DNA from: a virus
Virus record (IMG/VR): IMGVR_UViG_3300023179_000130
Location: 1 to 56,446 of that record
Strand: one strand, 5' to 3'
DNA length: 56,446 nucleotides
The notes below the pieces were generated by a model, which had not been told where the DNA came from, ran no database searches, and saw nothing but the letters and a program-made list of their open reading frames with translations. Positions 17,423 to 25,475 of this stretch are shown here, piece after piece (within the stretch, counting starts at the first letter, position 1; every line of letters begins with the position of its first letter). Position numbers and translations under genes: made by a program.

Positions 17423-17740
17423 TTACCTTTCTATTCTATCTTCTAATGCTTTTAAAGTATTACCTAAAGTAGCAATTTGTATTTTAAGCTCTGTCATTAC
17501 ATCAGTATTTCTTTGTAACGCCAAAGCAAAAGCAGCTTGATTTTCTTTATTACTATTAAGTCTTTCCATAATAAATTGACGATCATTAACATATGGTGAT
17601 TGTGTTTCAATCATGGCCAAAACTTCTGCTTTTGTTACCATGTTTTTTCCTATAGTAATCCAGAAGCCAATCATTGTTATAATGATGCCTATACTAGTGG
17701 TTGCTATATTTTCCCAAAAATGTATAATTGTTTCGCTCAT
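17423..17740 (-). CDS. Membrane-anchored coiled-coil protein
   Basis: This 105-residue protein has an N-terminal transmembrane helix (TTSIGIIITMIGFWITIG, residues about 14-31). It ends in a coiled coil (QRNTDVMTELKIQIATLGNT, then LKALEDRIER). This is a common layout for phage spanin, haemolysin-XhlA-like or tail-associated membrane proteins. It lies directly after the strong terminator and so starts the transcript of the membrane-protein cluster. Confidence 0.73.
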   Translation of the reverse strand: MSETIIHFWENIATTSIGIIITMIGFWITIGKNMVTKAEVLAMIETQSPYVNDRQFIMERLNSNKENQAAFALALQRNTDVMTELKIQIATLGNTLKALEDRIER

Positions 17741-17768
17741 AATTTAATCTCATAAATTTGTATTCTAA

Positions 17769-17799
17769 AAAAGCCAATGAAACAACTTCATTGGCTTTT
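17769..17799 (-). terminator. Strong intrinsic terminator
   Basis: GCCAATGAA (17773-17781) and TTCATTGGC (17787-17795) form a perfect nine-pair stem around a five-base loop. The stem extends by AAAA/TTTT, and on the minus strand it is followed by a run of six T. It lies 45 bases past the stop of the gene at 17844-18374. Because the flanks are A-rich and T-rich it could work on both strands. Confidence 0.88.
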
Positions 17800-17843
17800 A
17801 AAGGCATTAACTTAATATAAAACTAATAAATACTAGAATAGTA

Positions 17844-18374
17844 TTAAAAATCAGTTTTCTTTGCATAATTTTTAGTAAATGGTACGGGATTCCCAATCTT
17901 GTAAACTAATTGACCAGGAACAGCGGCTGTAGGACTAGCTGCAGTATCTGTACCAAAAGAATCTACTGCTACTGTTGGACTGGATGTAAATAAACCATTA
18001 TAAATATTAAAATTACCATTTCTGATAGATGTAGCAGAACGTCTTGTTCTAACACTTTCAGTTTTATTAACTGTTCTTCTTTCATTAGGATTGGAAGAAC
18101 CGCTTCTTAAGAACGTGTTAGAAATTCCAGCTAAAGATGTTGTATATCTAATAGCTACTGGATGAGCATCATTATAAGCAAAAGTACCACCGTTTGCAGG
18201 GTCAGTATTAGTTCCATTTATTACTGTTGATGCAAATGAACTGGAGTAGTATGAAGCAGCTTTTTGGGTTTGAACAACGCCACTAGCTGCTGAACCAGCT
18301 GCTAATATAGTACCGCCTTTATTTTTTGTTGATGTTAATGTTACTGCTGATCCATTTGATTGAACTGTGGCCAT
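17844..18374 (-). CDS. Ser/Thr/Ala/Asn-rich protein, possible virion component
   Basis: This 176-residue protein has low-complexity composition (many Ser, Thr, Asn, Gly and Ala), little charge at the N-terminus and an RTVNKTESVRTRRSATS basic stretch. It has no hydrophobic helix. A strong hairpin terminator follows and an inverted repeat precedes it, so it is a monocistronic unit. This arrangement is typical of an abundantly made structural or decoration protein. That role is inferred and no family was recognised. Confidence 0.72.
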   Translation of the reverse strand: MATVQSNGSAVTLTSTKNKGGTILAAGSAASGVVQTQKAASYYSSSFASTVINGTNTDPANGGTFAYNDAHPVAIRYTTSLAGISNTFLRSGSSNPNERRTVNKTESVRTRRSATSIRNGNFNIYNGLFTSSPTVAVDSFGTDTAASPTAAVPGQLVYKIGNPVPFTKNYAKKTDF

Positions 18375-18403
18375 ATTTTATATCTCCCATAATATTAAGA
18401 GGG

Positions 18404-18422
18404 GTAACTAATATATAGTTAC
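18404..18422. repeat. Inverted repeat upstream of the gene at 17844-18374
   Basis: GTAACTA (18404-18410) and TAGTTAC (18416-18422) are perfect complements around a five-base ATATA loop. They lie between the stop of the DeoC-like gene and the GGGAG ribosome site of the next gene. No T run follows on the minus strand, so it could be an RNA processing or stability hairpin or a protein-binding site rather than a terminator. Confidence 0.6.
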
Positions 18423-18428
18423 ACCAAA

Positions 18429-19088
18429 TTATTTGAGATTATACTTTAAAAAATTTTTAAGAGTATGAATAGAGGTCATTCTAATACCAAAAATATTAGC
18501 CTTATTAAGCATGTTAAAATGATTATCATTCCAACAATTACCAGTACAAAAAATTTCTAAATTTTTCGAATTCTGATGTAAAAAAGATACAGCTATGATA
18601 TTATCGGCTAAATTATCTATAAAAAATCCCGTTGATGGAAAAATTTGTTTAATATTGAAGTCTTCCAAAATTTCACATATTTTTTTTAGACAATGATGAT
18701 CAAATACTCTATATTCTAGTATATATCTTATACCTATATTATTATTTTTACATAGTTCAGTATTAAATTTTAAATCTTCTCTTATTTTATCGTATTTTCT
18801 ATTTGATAGTAAATTTTGTGGAATAACAATATCAACAATATCTGCTCCTATTTTTGAGGCCTGATCTATTGCCATTAATCGAGTTTTACTATCAGATATA
18901 CCAAGAGGATAGTCTATCATACAAGAAACCAGTGTTTGTTTTTGATCAATTATTCCTTTAATAGTTTTGATCAAATAATATGGTGCTGTTATAGTTGAAA
19001 CTTTATTGGTCGAATTTATTTCTTTTAAAAGATCTTTAACTTGAGCATCAGTAATATCTATATTAACTATTTGGTAGTCTATTTGCAT
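18429..19088 (-). CDS. DeoC-like aldolase fold lacking the catalytic lysines
   Basis: This 219-residue protein follows the TIM-barrel pattern of deoxyribose-phosphate aldolase: IDITDAQVKDLLKEI at the start, SCMIDYPLGISDSKTRLMAIDQA, GADIVDIVIPQNLL, and RYILEYRVFD. Where DeoC has the Schiff-base lysine in K-T-S-T-G, this protein has FPSTGFF. The later lysine region of DeoC (G-V-K-A/P) is replaced by FGIRMTS. Normal retro-aldol chemistry is therefore unlikely, and the protein may have been repurposed or may act on another substrate. It is coupled to the ClpP-like gene by one base. Confidence 0.75.
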   Translation of the reverse strand: MQIDYQIVNIDITDAQVKDLLKEINSTNKVSTITAPYYLIKTIKGIIDQKQTLVSCMIDYPLGISDSKTRLMAIDQASKIGADIVDIVIPQNLLSNRKYDKIREDLKFNTELCKNNNIGIRYILEYRVFDHHCLKKICEILEDFNIKQIFPSTGFFIDNLADNIIAVSFLHQNSKNLEIFCTGNCWNDNHFNMLNKANIFGIRMTSIHTLKNFLKYNLK

Positions 19089-19768
19089 TATATTTTTTTC
19101 ATATGAGTTTTAATATAATCAATATTTGGAAATTTTTTACTACCCAAAAGACCATCAGCAAACCCATAATCTACCGCCTCATTAGCTGTAAGTATCCAAT
19201 CTAATTTATTGGCTAATTGAGACGTAATATGCTTACGCACCATCAGTTTTTTCCAATTTTTTTGCTTACACATACTACTATTCATACACCTTTCAGTAAA
19301 TATTTCTATCATCTTATCACATTCTTGTTCATTCCATTTAATAGAACTAGCAGCGGCTTTTGAGTGTTCTTCATTTATACTAAAAGACCCATAATGTATC
19401 ATCATATTAGTATTTGTGGTCAATATTCTTAAATGCGCAGCTTGCAACAATACGCTACTTGAAGATTCTGCTTTAGCATATGCTATAATGCAGATTTTAC
19501 TTTTTGAACTTTTAATAGCATCATACATACCTAAACAGTCTTGCCAAGCACCGCCGGGTAGATGCATATGTACTAAGATTGGTTCTAAAGAAATAAGATT
19601 TAGGTATCTTAAATTTTTCTCAAACATAACAGCACTACGGTAATCTACTCCTCCTTCTTCTTCATTATCAGAAAGATAAGAATGAAGATATATTTCTCTA
19701 TTTGCCGTATCTATATTATAGTCATGTATATCAGATAAGTTAGGAGAGTTTATCGAGTTCTTGCTCAT
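19088..19768 (-). CDS. ClpP-like serine protease
   Basis: This 226-residue protein has the ClpP/crotonase protease pattern. MHLPGGAWQDCLGMYDAI corresponds to the glycine-rich oxyanion strand. AKAESSSSVLLQAA is the region of the nucleophilic serine, MMIHYGSFS contains the histidine, and LTANEAVDYGFADGL contains the aspartate. In phages such proteins are often prohead proteases, although this one could also join a host Clp complex. The first 25 residues are polar and overlap the upstream gene by 29 bases. Which serine acts as nucleophile cannot be decided by eye. Confidence 0.82.
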   Translation of the reverse strand: MSKNSINSPNLSDIHDYNIDTANREIYLHSYLSDNEEEGGVDYRSAVMFEKNLRYLNLISLEPILVHMHLPGGAWQDCLGMYDAIKSSKSKICIIAYAKAESSSSVLLQAAHLRILTTNTNMMIHYGSFSINEEHSKAAASSIKWNEQECDKMIEIFTERCMNSSMCKQKNWKKLMVRKHITSQLANKLDWILTANEAVDYGFADGLLGSKKFPNIDYIKTHMKKI

Positions 19769-20240
19769 CTAAATACCTACAAATATTATCTTGAATTCTA
19801 ACCATAGTTTCTGAAGCCCCAAAACACTTACCTATAGCAATTCTAAAACGATATCTAGTAAAAATATCAAGAGCTTCTACTCCATCAGTATCTTCTATTA
19901 TTTTAGTTATATTTACTGTTATATCAAAATTTGTATGGCCTATCCAAAAATTAAAAATTTTACTAGAAGCAGTATGTTCATTATATGGTATAAGACCCAT
20001 AGGAGAAGCGATCACTTTAATAGTTTGTTTGTTAATTAAATGATCATCGCTATCATCTATATCTTCTGAATCATCATAATCAATATTAGTTTTTTTATTT
20101 ATATTATTTTGTTTGATATATTCATTCGAAGATATATTTGGATTAGTGTTCTCATAGTCTAAAAAAGACGACTCTTCTACATCTTGTCCAAATGGATCGA
20201 TCCATTTTTGCCATATTATGCTATATTTTTCATGAACCAT
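19740..20240 (-). CDS. Hypothetical protein with an acidic linker
   Basis: This 166-residue protein has an N-terminal WQKWIDPFG motif, a highly acidic linker (DYDDSEDIDDSDD, about residues 53-65), and a C-terminal domain beginning VIASPMGLIPYNEH. The N-terminal segment is predicted to be flexible. It overlaps the ClpP-like gene by 29 bases. No family was recognised. Confidence 0.72.
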   Translation of the reverse strand: MVHEKYSIIWQKWIDPFGQDVEESSFLDYENTNPNISSNEYIKQNNINKKTNIDYDDSEDIDDSDDHLINKQTIKVIASPMGLIPYNEHTASSKIFNFWIGHTNFDITVNITKIIEDTDGVEALDIFTRYRFRIAIGKCFGASETMVRIQDNICRYLDEQELDKLS

Positions 20241-20247
20241 AATTAAT

Positions 20248-20670
20248 TTATCGCTTATTATTAGTTATAAAAACTTCGGTAGGGCGTACTTTTGGACCCG
20301 ATATATTATTATTTTTTATCTGATCAGCAATCAATGATGCCCAACTCATTAAACTAGCTTGGATATATTCTGACTGTTCAGGATTTTTATGGTTCATATC
20401 TGTAATGATATTTAATATGTTATTTTCATAAACACCATTATTTATCATAAATAACATTTTACCAAAACTATCAGACGATGGTAAATTTTGATTATTAAAT
20501 TTAATTTTTATTATAGTTCTATCCCATTCATCTATAATAAAACTAATACTATTTTCTATTTTATCTTCTGGTTCTTCTGGTTCTTGTGGTTCTTGTGGTT
20601 TTTGTGATACCTTAGAAGATTTATCGTCTGTAAAAATACTTATAAAGTTATTTAATAAATTTTTTATCAT
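20248..20670 (-). CDS. Hypothetical protein with a PEE repeat
   Basis: This 140-residue protein has a short repeated Gln-Glu-Pro/Glu-Pro stretch at about residues 22-34 followed by a globular domain (ISFIIDEWDRTIIKIKFNN). It is coupled by overlap to the upstream gene. No function is visible. Confidence 0.7.
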   Translation of the reverse strand: MIKNLLNNFISIFTDDKSSKVSQKPQEPQEPEEPEDKIENSISFIIDEWDRTIIKIKFNNQNLPSSDSFGKMLFMINNGVYENNILNIITDMNHKNPEQSEYIQASLMSWASLIADQIKNNNISGPKVRPTEVFITNNKR

Positions 20671-21050
20671 AGTTTTTGAATTACATTAAAAATTAGATTA
20701 GAATATTTATTTGGTTTAGTATATTCAAATGAAATCCAATAAGAAGAAATAATTGTTTCATGATAATCTACAAGAAAACCATAAACAGTATTAATAGTTG
20801 TATCCGAACTTTCTATATTATCTGAGTTTAAACAAATAATTTGAGGAATTAATGATAAATTATTATCTGATATTTTTAATTCTTTTAGATAGTTAATTAG
20901 AGCTTGGTTAATATTATTTTTATTATCAGAATTAACAGAAATTTTAGGTAAAATGATATCGTCTTGATTTAGAGACAATATATATTTTTTATTTTTAGGT
21001 ATATCCGTAGATAATACTACGCAATAACAGTCTATATCAAATTTATTCAT
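20667..21050 (-). CDS. Hypothetical protein
   Basis: This 127-residue protein of alternating strands and helices (DIDCYCVVLSTDIPKNKKY at the start) has no recognised motif. It overlaps the sigma factor gene by 8 bases and the following gene by 4, so it is translated from the sigma-factor transcript. Confidence 0.7.
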   Translation of the reverse strand: MNKFDIDCYCVVLSTDIPKNKKYILSLNQDDIILPKISVNSDNKNNINQALINYLKELKISDNNLSLIPQIICLNSDNIESSDTTINTVYGFLVDYHETIISSYWISFEYTKPNKYSNLIFNVIQKL

Positions 21051-21714
21051 AGCATATGTCCTTAATAATATTAATTGCCTTATTTAGGCCCTGTCTTACA
21101 GCCTCTCTAGTTATATTATATTTTTTGCCAATCTGTTCAAAAGTTTGATTTTCAAAATAATACAGTTTAATATAGTCTCTTTGTCTATCTGTTAGTATCG
21201 TAGAATTTAATAATTCTTTGATAGTAGAGATAAGATTATTTTCTTCTTCTTGCGCCATTAATATATTCTCTGGCGGCTCACAGCTCATATTTTCTATTAA
21301 CTCATGAATAGATATATCACTATGGGATGAGTCTATATCGTTTTGGTAATCTAAAGAATAGACTTTCTTTTTCTTTATCTTATTCTTATGATCATAATTT
21401 TTAGTAATATATGTTTTTATGGCCCATATTGCACACTGATTACGATATGAGTATTTTGTCTTTTTAGTTTTTTGTTCATTTTCATAGTTTTCATCCCATC
21501 TCCAATCAGCCATCATAATAGCATTAGCAATACTAGAAATAGCCTCTTCATCTTTTAGCATTTTTGATGCTAGTCCACTATATATAGTATTTGCAAATTT
21601 AGAAATAGCTTTTTTTGCTAATAATAAATAAGTTTCTAATGAATCAAATTTAATATTTTCATGATTTTTATATTCAATTTTTTGATTACCAATACCGCTT
21701 AATTGTAAAAACAT
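21043..21714 (-). CDS. RNA polymerase sigma factor, sigma70 family
   Basis: The C-terminal region is a clear sigma region 4: STILTDRQRDYIKLYYF, then NQTFEQIGKKYNITREAVRQ, a helix-turn-helix that would contact the -35 element. The middle segment YRNQCAIWAIKTYI resembles region 2.4, and the N-terminal helices may form region 2.1-2.2. At 223 residues it is a small factor like phage late sigma proteins. It would redirect the host RNA polymerase to a phage promoter class not identified here. The first gene of its transcript, it lies in the middle of the structural-looking region. Confidence 0.85.
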   Translation of the reverse strand: MFLQLSGIGNQKIEYKNHENIKFDSLETYLLLAKKAISKFANTIYSGLASKMLKDEEAISSIANAIMMADWRWDENYENEQKTKKTKYSYRNQCAIWAIKTYITKNYDHKNKIKKKKVYSLDYQNDIDSSHSDISIHELIENMSCEPPENILMAQEEENNLISTIKELLNSTILTDRQRDYIKLYYFENQTFEQIGKKYNITREAVRQGLNKAINIIKDICYE

Positions 21715-21802
21715 ATTTTTCCTAATCCTTTTAGTAAAGTCCTAATATCCGGTAAATAATAAATCTATCTATTCTCTAAAATACTAACTAGCTAATTTAA
21801 GT

Positions 21803-23206
21803 CTATTTTTGAGCTTCCTTAAAAGCTTTTGGATCGGGCCTGTCACTATCTCCGGGTTTAGCGGGTTTATAGTTTTTACCCTCTCTTTGTTTCTTTTTTC
21901 TAATATTTTCCCATAGTCCCGGTTTATGTGAAGCCGGTAAAGTTGGTTGACTATCGGTTGGTGCAGAAGTGTTGTTGTCGTTGGTGGTTGGAGTGTTTAT
22001 GGTTTCATTTTCTTTTTCTTCGTTCTCTTCATTAGTCTCATCATGATCTTCGATATTTTCATTATGAGGAATGGGGTTTTGAAGAACTATTGTTGATGGT
22101 CTTAATACTGGTAAAAATCTATATGATAGATTTATGGGTTTTTTAACTGTTAAGTGTTTCTTTCTAGGATGTTTAATTTCTTTTCTGAACGCTTCTGTTG
22201 TATCGTCATCGTCATACTGATCGAAAAACATGACAAAATCATAGATGGTTCTTATGTAATCTTCTGTAACCGCGATTTTACTTTGTAACCATGGTTCTGT
22301 CAAATTTTCTTGTACGGTTGGATCGTCTAAAGAATTTAATAACTGTTGACCATATACTACTATAGCTTTAATAGACGAAATACTCATGTTATAAAAATCT
22401 TGTTTATAGTCGTCTATGGTACTTTCATCTGTAGATTCTTCGTCATTAGCATCCATTTCTTCAACATCATGTATACTATCTATATTATCTGGATTAATAG
22501 GTAGATCTGACACTAAGTAATTAGAATCTTCCATAGTATCATTAATCATCATCATTGGTTCTAATTCTTGAACCGATGGGAAAATACTAATACCAGACAA
22601 TTGAACTTCTGTCTTTTTAAGAATATCTCCTTTATCCCAACTAGGACCACTATTTGTGGTTTTATATACCACTACATTGCCCATATTATCTGGTAGTGGT
22701 TCCAATTTTTCAACTACCCCTTCGCTACCATAATGAGTACATGAAGTATTAATATTTTTAACTTTATCTCCTGGATTAATCATAAAACTTTGTGCTTTAT
22801 GAAATTCTCTTAATTTTTCAAATACTAATTGATCAATTTGATCAGATGGTGAAACATGTTTTATTTCATCCTGTGGTAGTTCTACTACTGTTTGTATTTT
22901 AGCTTTTATTCCAAGTTTTTCTTTACTGGCTTCTGGTAAAGCATCAACGAATTCTGATCCTTTCTTTTTGCAAAAATTATATAGTTTATGTAGAAAAGCA
23001 TCGTATGATATCTTGCCACTCATTCTGCCATAATTACTAATAGCATCTTTGACATCGGCTGGAGAAACAATAGGAAATGATTTAGTTTCAGGAAATAAAA
23101 AATCACTATGTTTAAGTTCGCTTCTTTTCTTACCTTCATAAGTTTTTTGTGAAGCTGCGGATAGTTCTTGTTTAATACTATTTAATATTTCATGAATTCT
23201 ATACAT
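21803..23206 (-). CDS. Large acidic protein with a KOW-like domain, probable virion or head-assembly protein
   Basis: This 467-residue protein starts with a domain containing HSDFLFPETKSFPIVSPADV and ISNYGR near residue 35. The F-x-x-P-x-x-K-x-x-P-I pattern is common in phage prohead or capsid-associated proteins. Near residue 145, INPGDKVKNINTSCTHYGSE and VVVYKTTNSGPSWDKGDIL resemble a KOW/SH3 barrel. The C-terminus is acidic then Thr/Pro-rich, with a final basic KPGLWENIRKKKQREGKNYK. No enzymatic motif was seen. A structural role is inferred. Confidence 0.7.
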   Translation of the reverse strand: MYRIHEILNSIKQELSAASQKTYEGKKRSELKHSDFLFPETKSFPIVSPADVKDAISNYGRMSGKISYDAFLHKLYNFCKKKGSEFVDALPEASKEKLGIKAKIQTVVELPQDEIKHVSPSDQIDQLVFEKLREFHKAQSFMINPGDKVKNINTSCTHYGSEGVVEKLEPLPDNMGNVVVYKTTNSGPSWDKGDILKKTEVQLSGISIFPSVQELEPMMMINDTMEDSNYLVSDLPINPDNIDSIHDVEEMDANDEESTDESTIDDYKQDFYNMSISSIKAIVVYGQQLLNSLDDPTVQENLTEPWLQSKIAVTEDYIRTIYDFVMFFDQYDDDDTTEAFRKEIKHPRKKHLTVKKPINLSYRFLPVLRPSTIVLQNPIPHNENIEDHDETNEENEEKENETINTPTTNDNNTSAPTDSQPTLPASHKPGLWENIRKKKQREGKNYKPAKPGDSDRPDPKAFKEAQK

Positions 23207-23238
23207 TTTATGTCTCTTTATTTATTATTTTTATAGAT

Positions 23239-23841
23239 TTATGCTTGAATGCTAAGAAAGTTGTCTAATCCCATCTGTTCAATTAGTTTAAGATATCCAC
23301 TATATAGTATAATGCCATCTTCACTACCTTGTAGTAATGGAATCATAACATTTGCTGTAATTTCATCTCCAACAGATCTAGCAGCAGATATTGTTGCTCT
23401 TTCTGCTTTTGATGCCTCTTGAACAGAATCTAAATTATATTGTATCATAGCTATCATATCATGTCTTTTCCAAACCGGGGGTTGAACAACTAATGGTTGA
23501 TAATCAGCATCAAAAAATTCTAATCTAGTTAAATTAATCATAGCATGTTGATGCTCTTGCAAAGCGTCTGCTTTTATTACTTCGGCTAATTTAGCATATC
23601 CCCATCTTTCTAAATGTACCGCTTGAGCTGAAAGAGCTGTTGTTTGTTGCCAGTGGATATTTAAAGATTTTTTAAGTAATTCGATAACGTCAGTATTGAC
23701 ATAATTCTTAGCCTCTTGATCTGATAGAAGCTGTTTGTGGTCGATTGCCTCGTCTGCCATGATTTTTACATTTTCATTAAAAGATTTTTTAGATTGTTCT
23801 TGTAGTAATAGTTCATTGATAGTATGATTATTATTTGACAT
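23239..23841 (-). CDS. Ferritin-like diiron-fold protein (bacterioferritin/DPS-like)
   Basis: This 200-residue all-helical protein has the ferritin helix pattern. LLKKSLNIHWQQTTALSAQA is followed by HLERWGYAKLAEVIKADALQEHQHAMINL, which contains an E-H-x-H pair and the WG-x-x-KLA signature of bacterioferritin. Later helices carry QEASKAERATISAARSVGDE and a final QGSEDGI. Some iron ligands of true bacterioferritin appear replaced, so ferroxidase activity is uncertain. It could bind iron or DNA, or be a virion component. It lies among probable head proteins. Confidence 0.72.
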   Translation of the reverse strand: MSNNNHTINELLLQEQSKKSFNENVKIMADEAIDHKQLLSDQEAKNYVNTDVIELLKKSLNIHWQQTTALSAQAVHLERWGYAKLAEVIKADALQEHQHAMINLTRLEFFDADYQPLVVQPPVWKRHDMIAMIQYNLDSVQEASKAERATISAARSVGDEITANVMIPLLQGSEDGIILYSGYLKLIEQMGLDNFLSIQA

Positions 23842-23850
23842 TATAATTCC

Positions 23851-24396
23851 TTATGTTAAATCAGATACATTTGTTGTTGACCACATTTTGCATGACCAAT
23901 AATTTGGTTTCCATTTTGGACCAGGATTATCGCAATGATGCCTAGCTCTATAAGATTTTCTTCTTTCAGGATCGTCTCTTTTGATTTCCATATTAGGGTC
24001 ACCGAAGTTTACCTTAACAATATTACCTTTATCATTTTTTACATATACAGAAAACTTTTTAGGACCGCTCGGTGTTCTGAAAGGCTTATTGAGCTTTACT
24101 TTTTTATTTTTTTCTGCGGCAATAATTTTATCTTCATCGTCATATATTTCAGTAGCATCAACCTCCCAAATAAATTCATCCCAGTTATCATCCCATTTAC
24201 AATTACTAGCTAATAAATTATTGTGAACTTCTTGTATTAAAGAAGATTTTTCTTTTTTATCTTTAATGCTTTCAGATAAGCAAATAGCTACTCTTTGTTT
24301 GGTATTTGGATATTCCTTTTTCATTATATCGTCACTCATACAACGAGAAACATATTTTTGTTTATCTTCATTTTTTTCTGGTTTTGGTATTGGCAT
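23851..24396 (-). CDS. Phage head-associated type protein
   Basis: The 181-residue protein has a short N-terminal module (MPIPKPEKNEDKQKYVSRCM, then YPNTKQRVAICLSES) and a C-terminal module, FGDPNMEIKRDDPERRKSY followed by RARHHCDNPGPK and YWSCKMW. Both are recurrent in proteins of large tailed phages, often next to portal or capsid genes. The exact function is not known to me. The cysteine-bearing C-terminal motif may bind zinc. Confidence 0.75.
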   Translation of the reverse strand: MPIPKPEKNEDKQKYVSRCMSDDIMKKEYPNTKQRVAICLSESIKDKKEKSSLIQEVHNNLLASNCKWDDNWDEFIWEVDATEIYDDEDKIIAAEKNKKVKLNKPFRTPSGPKKFSVYVKNDKGNIVKVNFGDPNMEIKRDDPERRKSYRARHHCDNPGPKWKPNYWSCKMWSTTNVSDLT

Positions 24397-24407
24397 TTTA
24401 TTACTTC

Positions 24408-25475
24408 TTAAAAAATAGTAGACGAAATAATATTTGCAGTATTAGTCCAGCTATATTTTTCAGCTGTAGCTAATCCTTGTGGATTTGATCTAATATTATC
24501 ATTATACACTTTTTTCATATAATATACTGTTTGTTCTAATTGGTCATTTCCTAATTTGGCCCAATTACCTTGACCATTAAACCATTTGTTATCGTATGCT
24601 GGTTCTTTTTCTTCAATATAAACTAAGTAACTATTATTTTCATTACAATATTCTGTATGAGCAGAGTAGAATGTTGTTATAATTGGTTTATTCATAGCCA
24701 TACATTCAATAATTTCATTATTCCATCCCTCTGCTCTTGATAAAAATACTCCACAATCACCATGATTAATAAAAGATGCCAAATCATATTGTGTTTCAAC
24801 CCTGTTAAACACTTTAATTTTTGAAGATAATTTACTATTATCCGCTAATTTTAGCCAATTTTGTTCTTCTTCTTTGTTAAGAAATGGATTATATGGCATT
24901 AGCCAAAGTTCAACATTATCATTAATATCAAAAGTAGTTTCAAAAGCTTTAATTAAAAAGTCTTGACTTTTTCTTTTTTCCCATTTTCCTATATGAAAAA
25001 AAATATACGGTTGATTTTCTAGTTTAATTTTAGACGATTGTTTAAATATGGAGGTATCAACGCCTAACGGAGCCACAGTTATACTTTTGTATATACCATT
25101 ATGAATTAAAATATTTTTCCCCCATTCAGATGCTACAAATAAATGATCTGGATAATTTAGATGATGTTTCTCTAGTTCGGAAAAGGTGTCTAGTTCAAAA
25201 AATGGAAAAGCATAATATTTACCTTTTCCTATACTAGATGCCAAATCATTTTGATGCCATATTTTTAGACAAGGAGCGGTATATTCAAAATGTTGATTAT
25301 TTTGTAAGCATTGTTGTAGTAATAGTTTTTCATCATCAGAATTAAATGTCATATTATTACCAACAGGAAACAATGCAATATTTTCATTTATTTTAAATAG
25401 TTCTTTTAGAATATTTAAGGAAGTAATTCCGTATCCAGTACCTCCGATTGGGCAATTGATATTTAAATTTTTCAT
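24408..25475 (-). CDS. Glycosyltransferase, GT-B fold (GT4-like)
   Basis: This 355-residue protein begins with NCPIGGTGYGITSLNILKELF, a glycine-rich N-terminal loop of GT-B enzymes. It then has VAPLGVDTSIFKQ, FFHIGKWEKRKSQDFLIKAF, and the donor-binding motif GVFLSRAEGWNNEIIECMAMNKPII with its E-x(7)-E layout. It would transfer sugars from nucleotide donors to phage DNA, proteins or host surface structures. The acceptor is unknown. It overlaps the GMP reductase gene by four bases. Confidence 0.88.
   Translation of the reverse strand: MKNLNINCPIGGTGYGITSLNILKELFKINENIALFPVGNNMTFNSDDEKLLLQQCLQNNQHFEYTAPCLKIWHQNDLASSIGKGKYYAFPFFELDTFSELEKHHLNYPDHLFVASEWGKNILIHNGIYKSITVAPLGVDTSIFKQSSKIKLENQPYIFFHIGKWEKRKSQDFLIKAFETTFDINDNVELWLMPYNPFLNKEEEQNWLKLADNSKLSSKIKVFNRVETQYDLASFINHGDCGVFLSRAEGWNNEIIECMAMNKPIITTFYSAHTEYCNENNSYLVYIEEKEPAYDNKWFNGQGNWAKLGNDQLEQTVYYMKKVYNDNIRSNPQGLATAEKYSWTNTANIISSTIF

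Noticed and set aside
19088-19768. Crotonase/enoyl-CoA hydratase
   Set aside because: The fold is shared, but the histidine in MMIHYGS and aspartate in the EAVDYGFAD region follow the ClpP order.
24408-25475. Possible DNA beta-glucosyltransferase like that of T4
   Set aside because: The motifs fit general GT4 enzymes; nothing specific to DNA glucosyltransferases could be seen and no base hydroxymethylase gene is present in the window.
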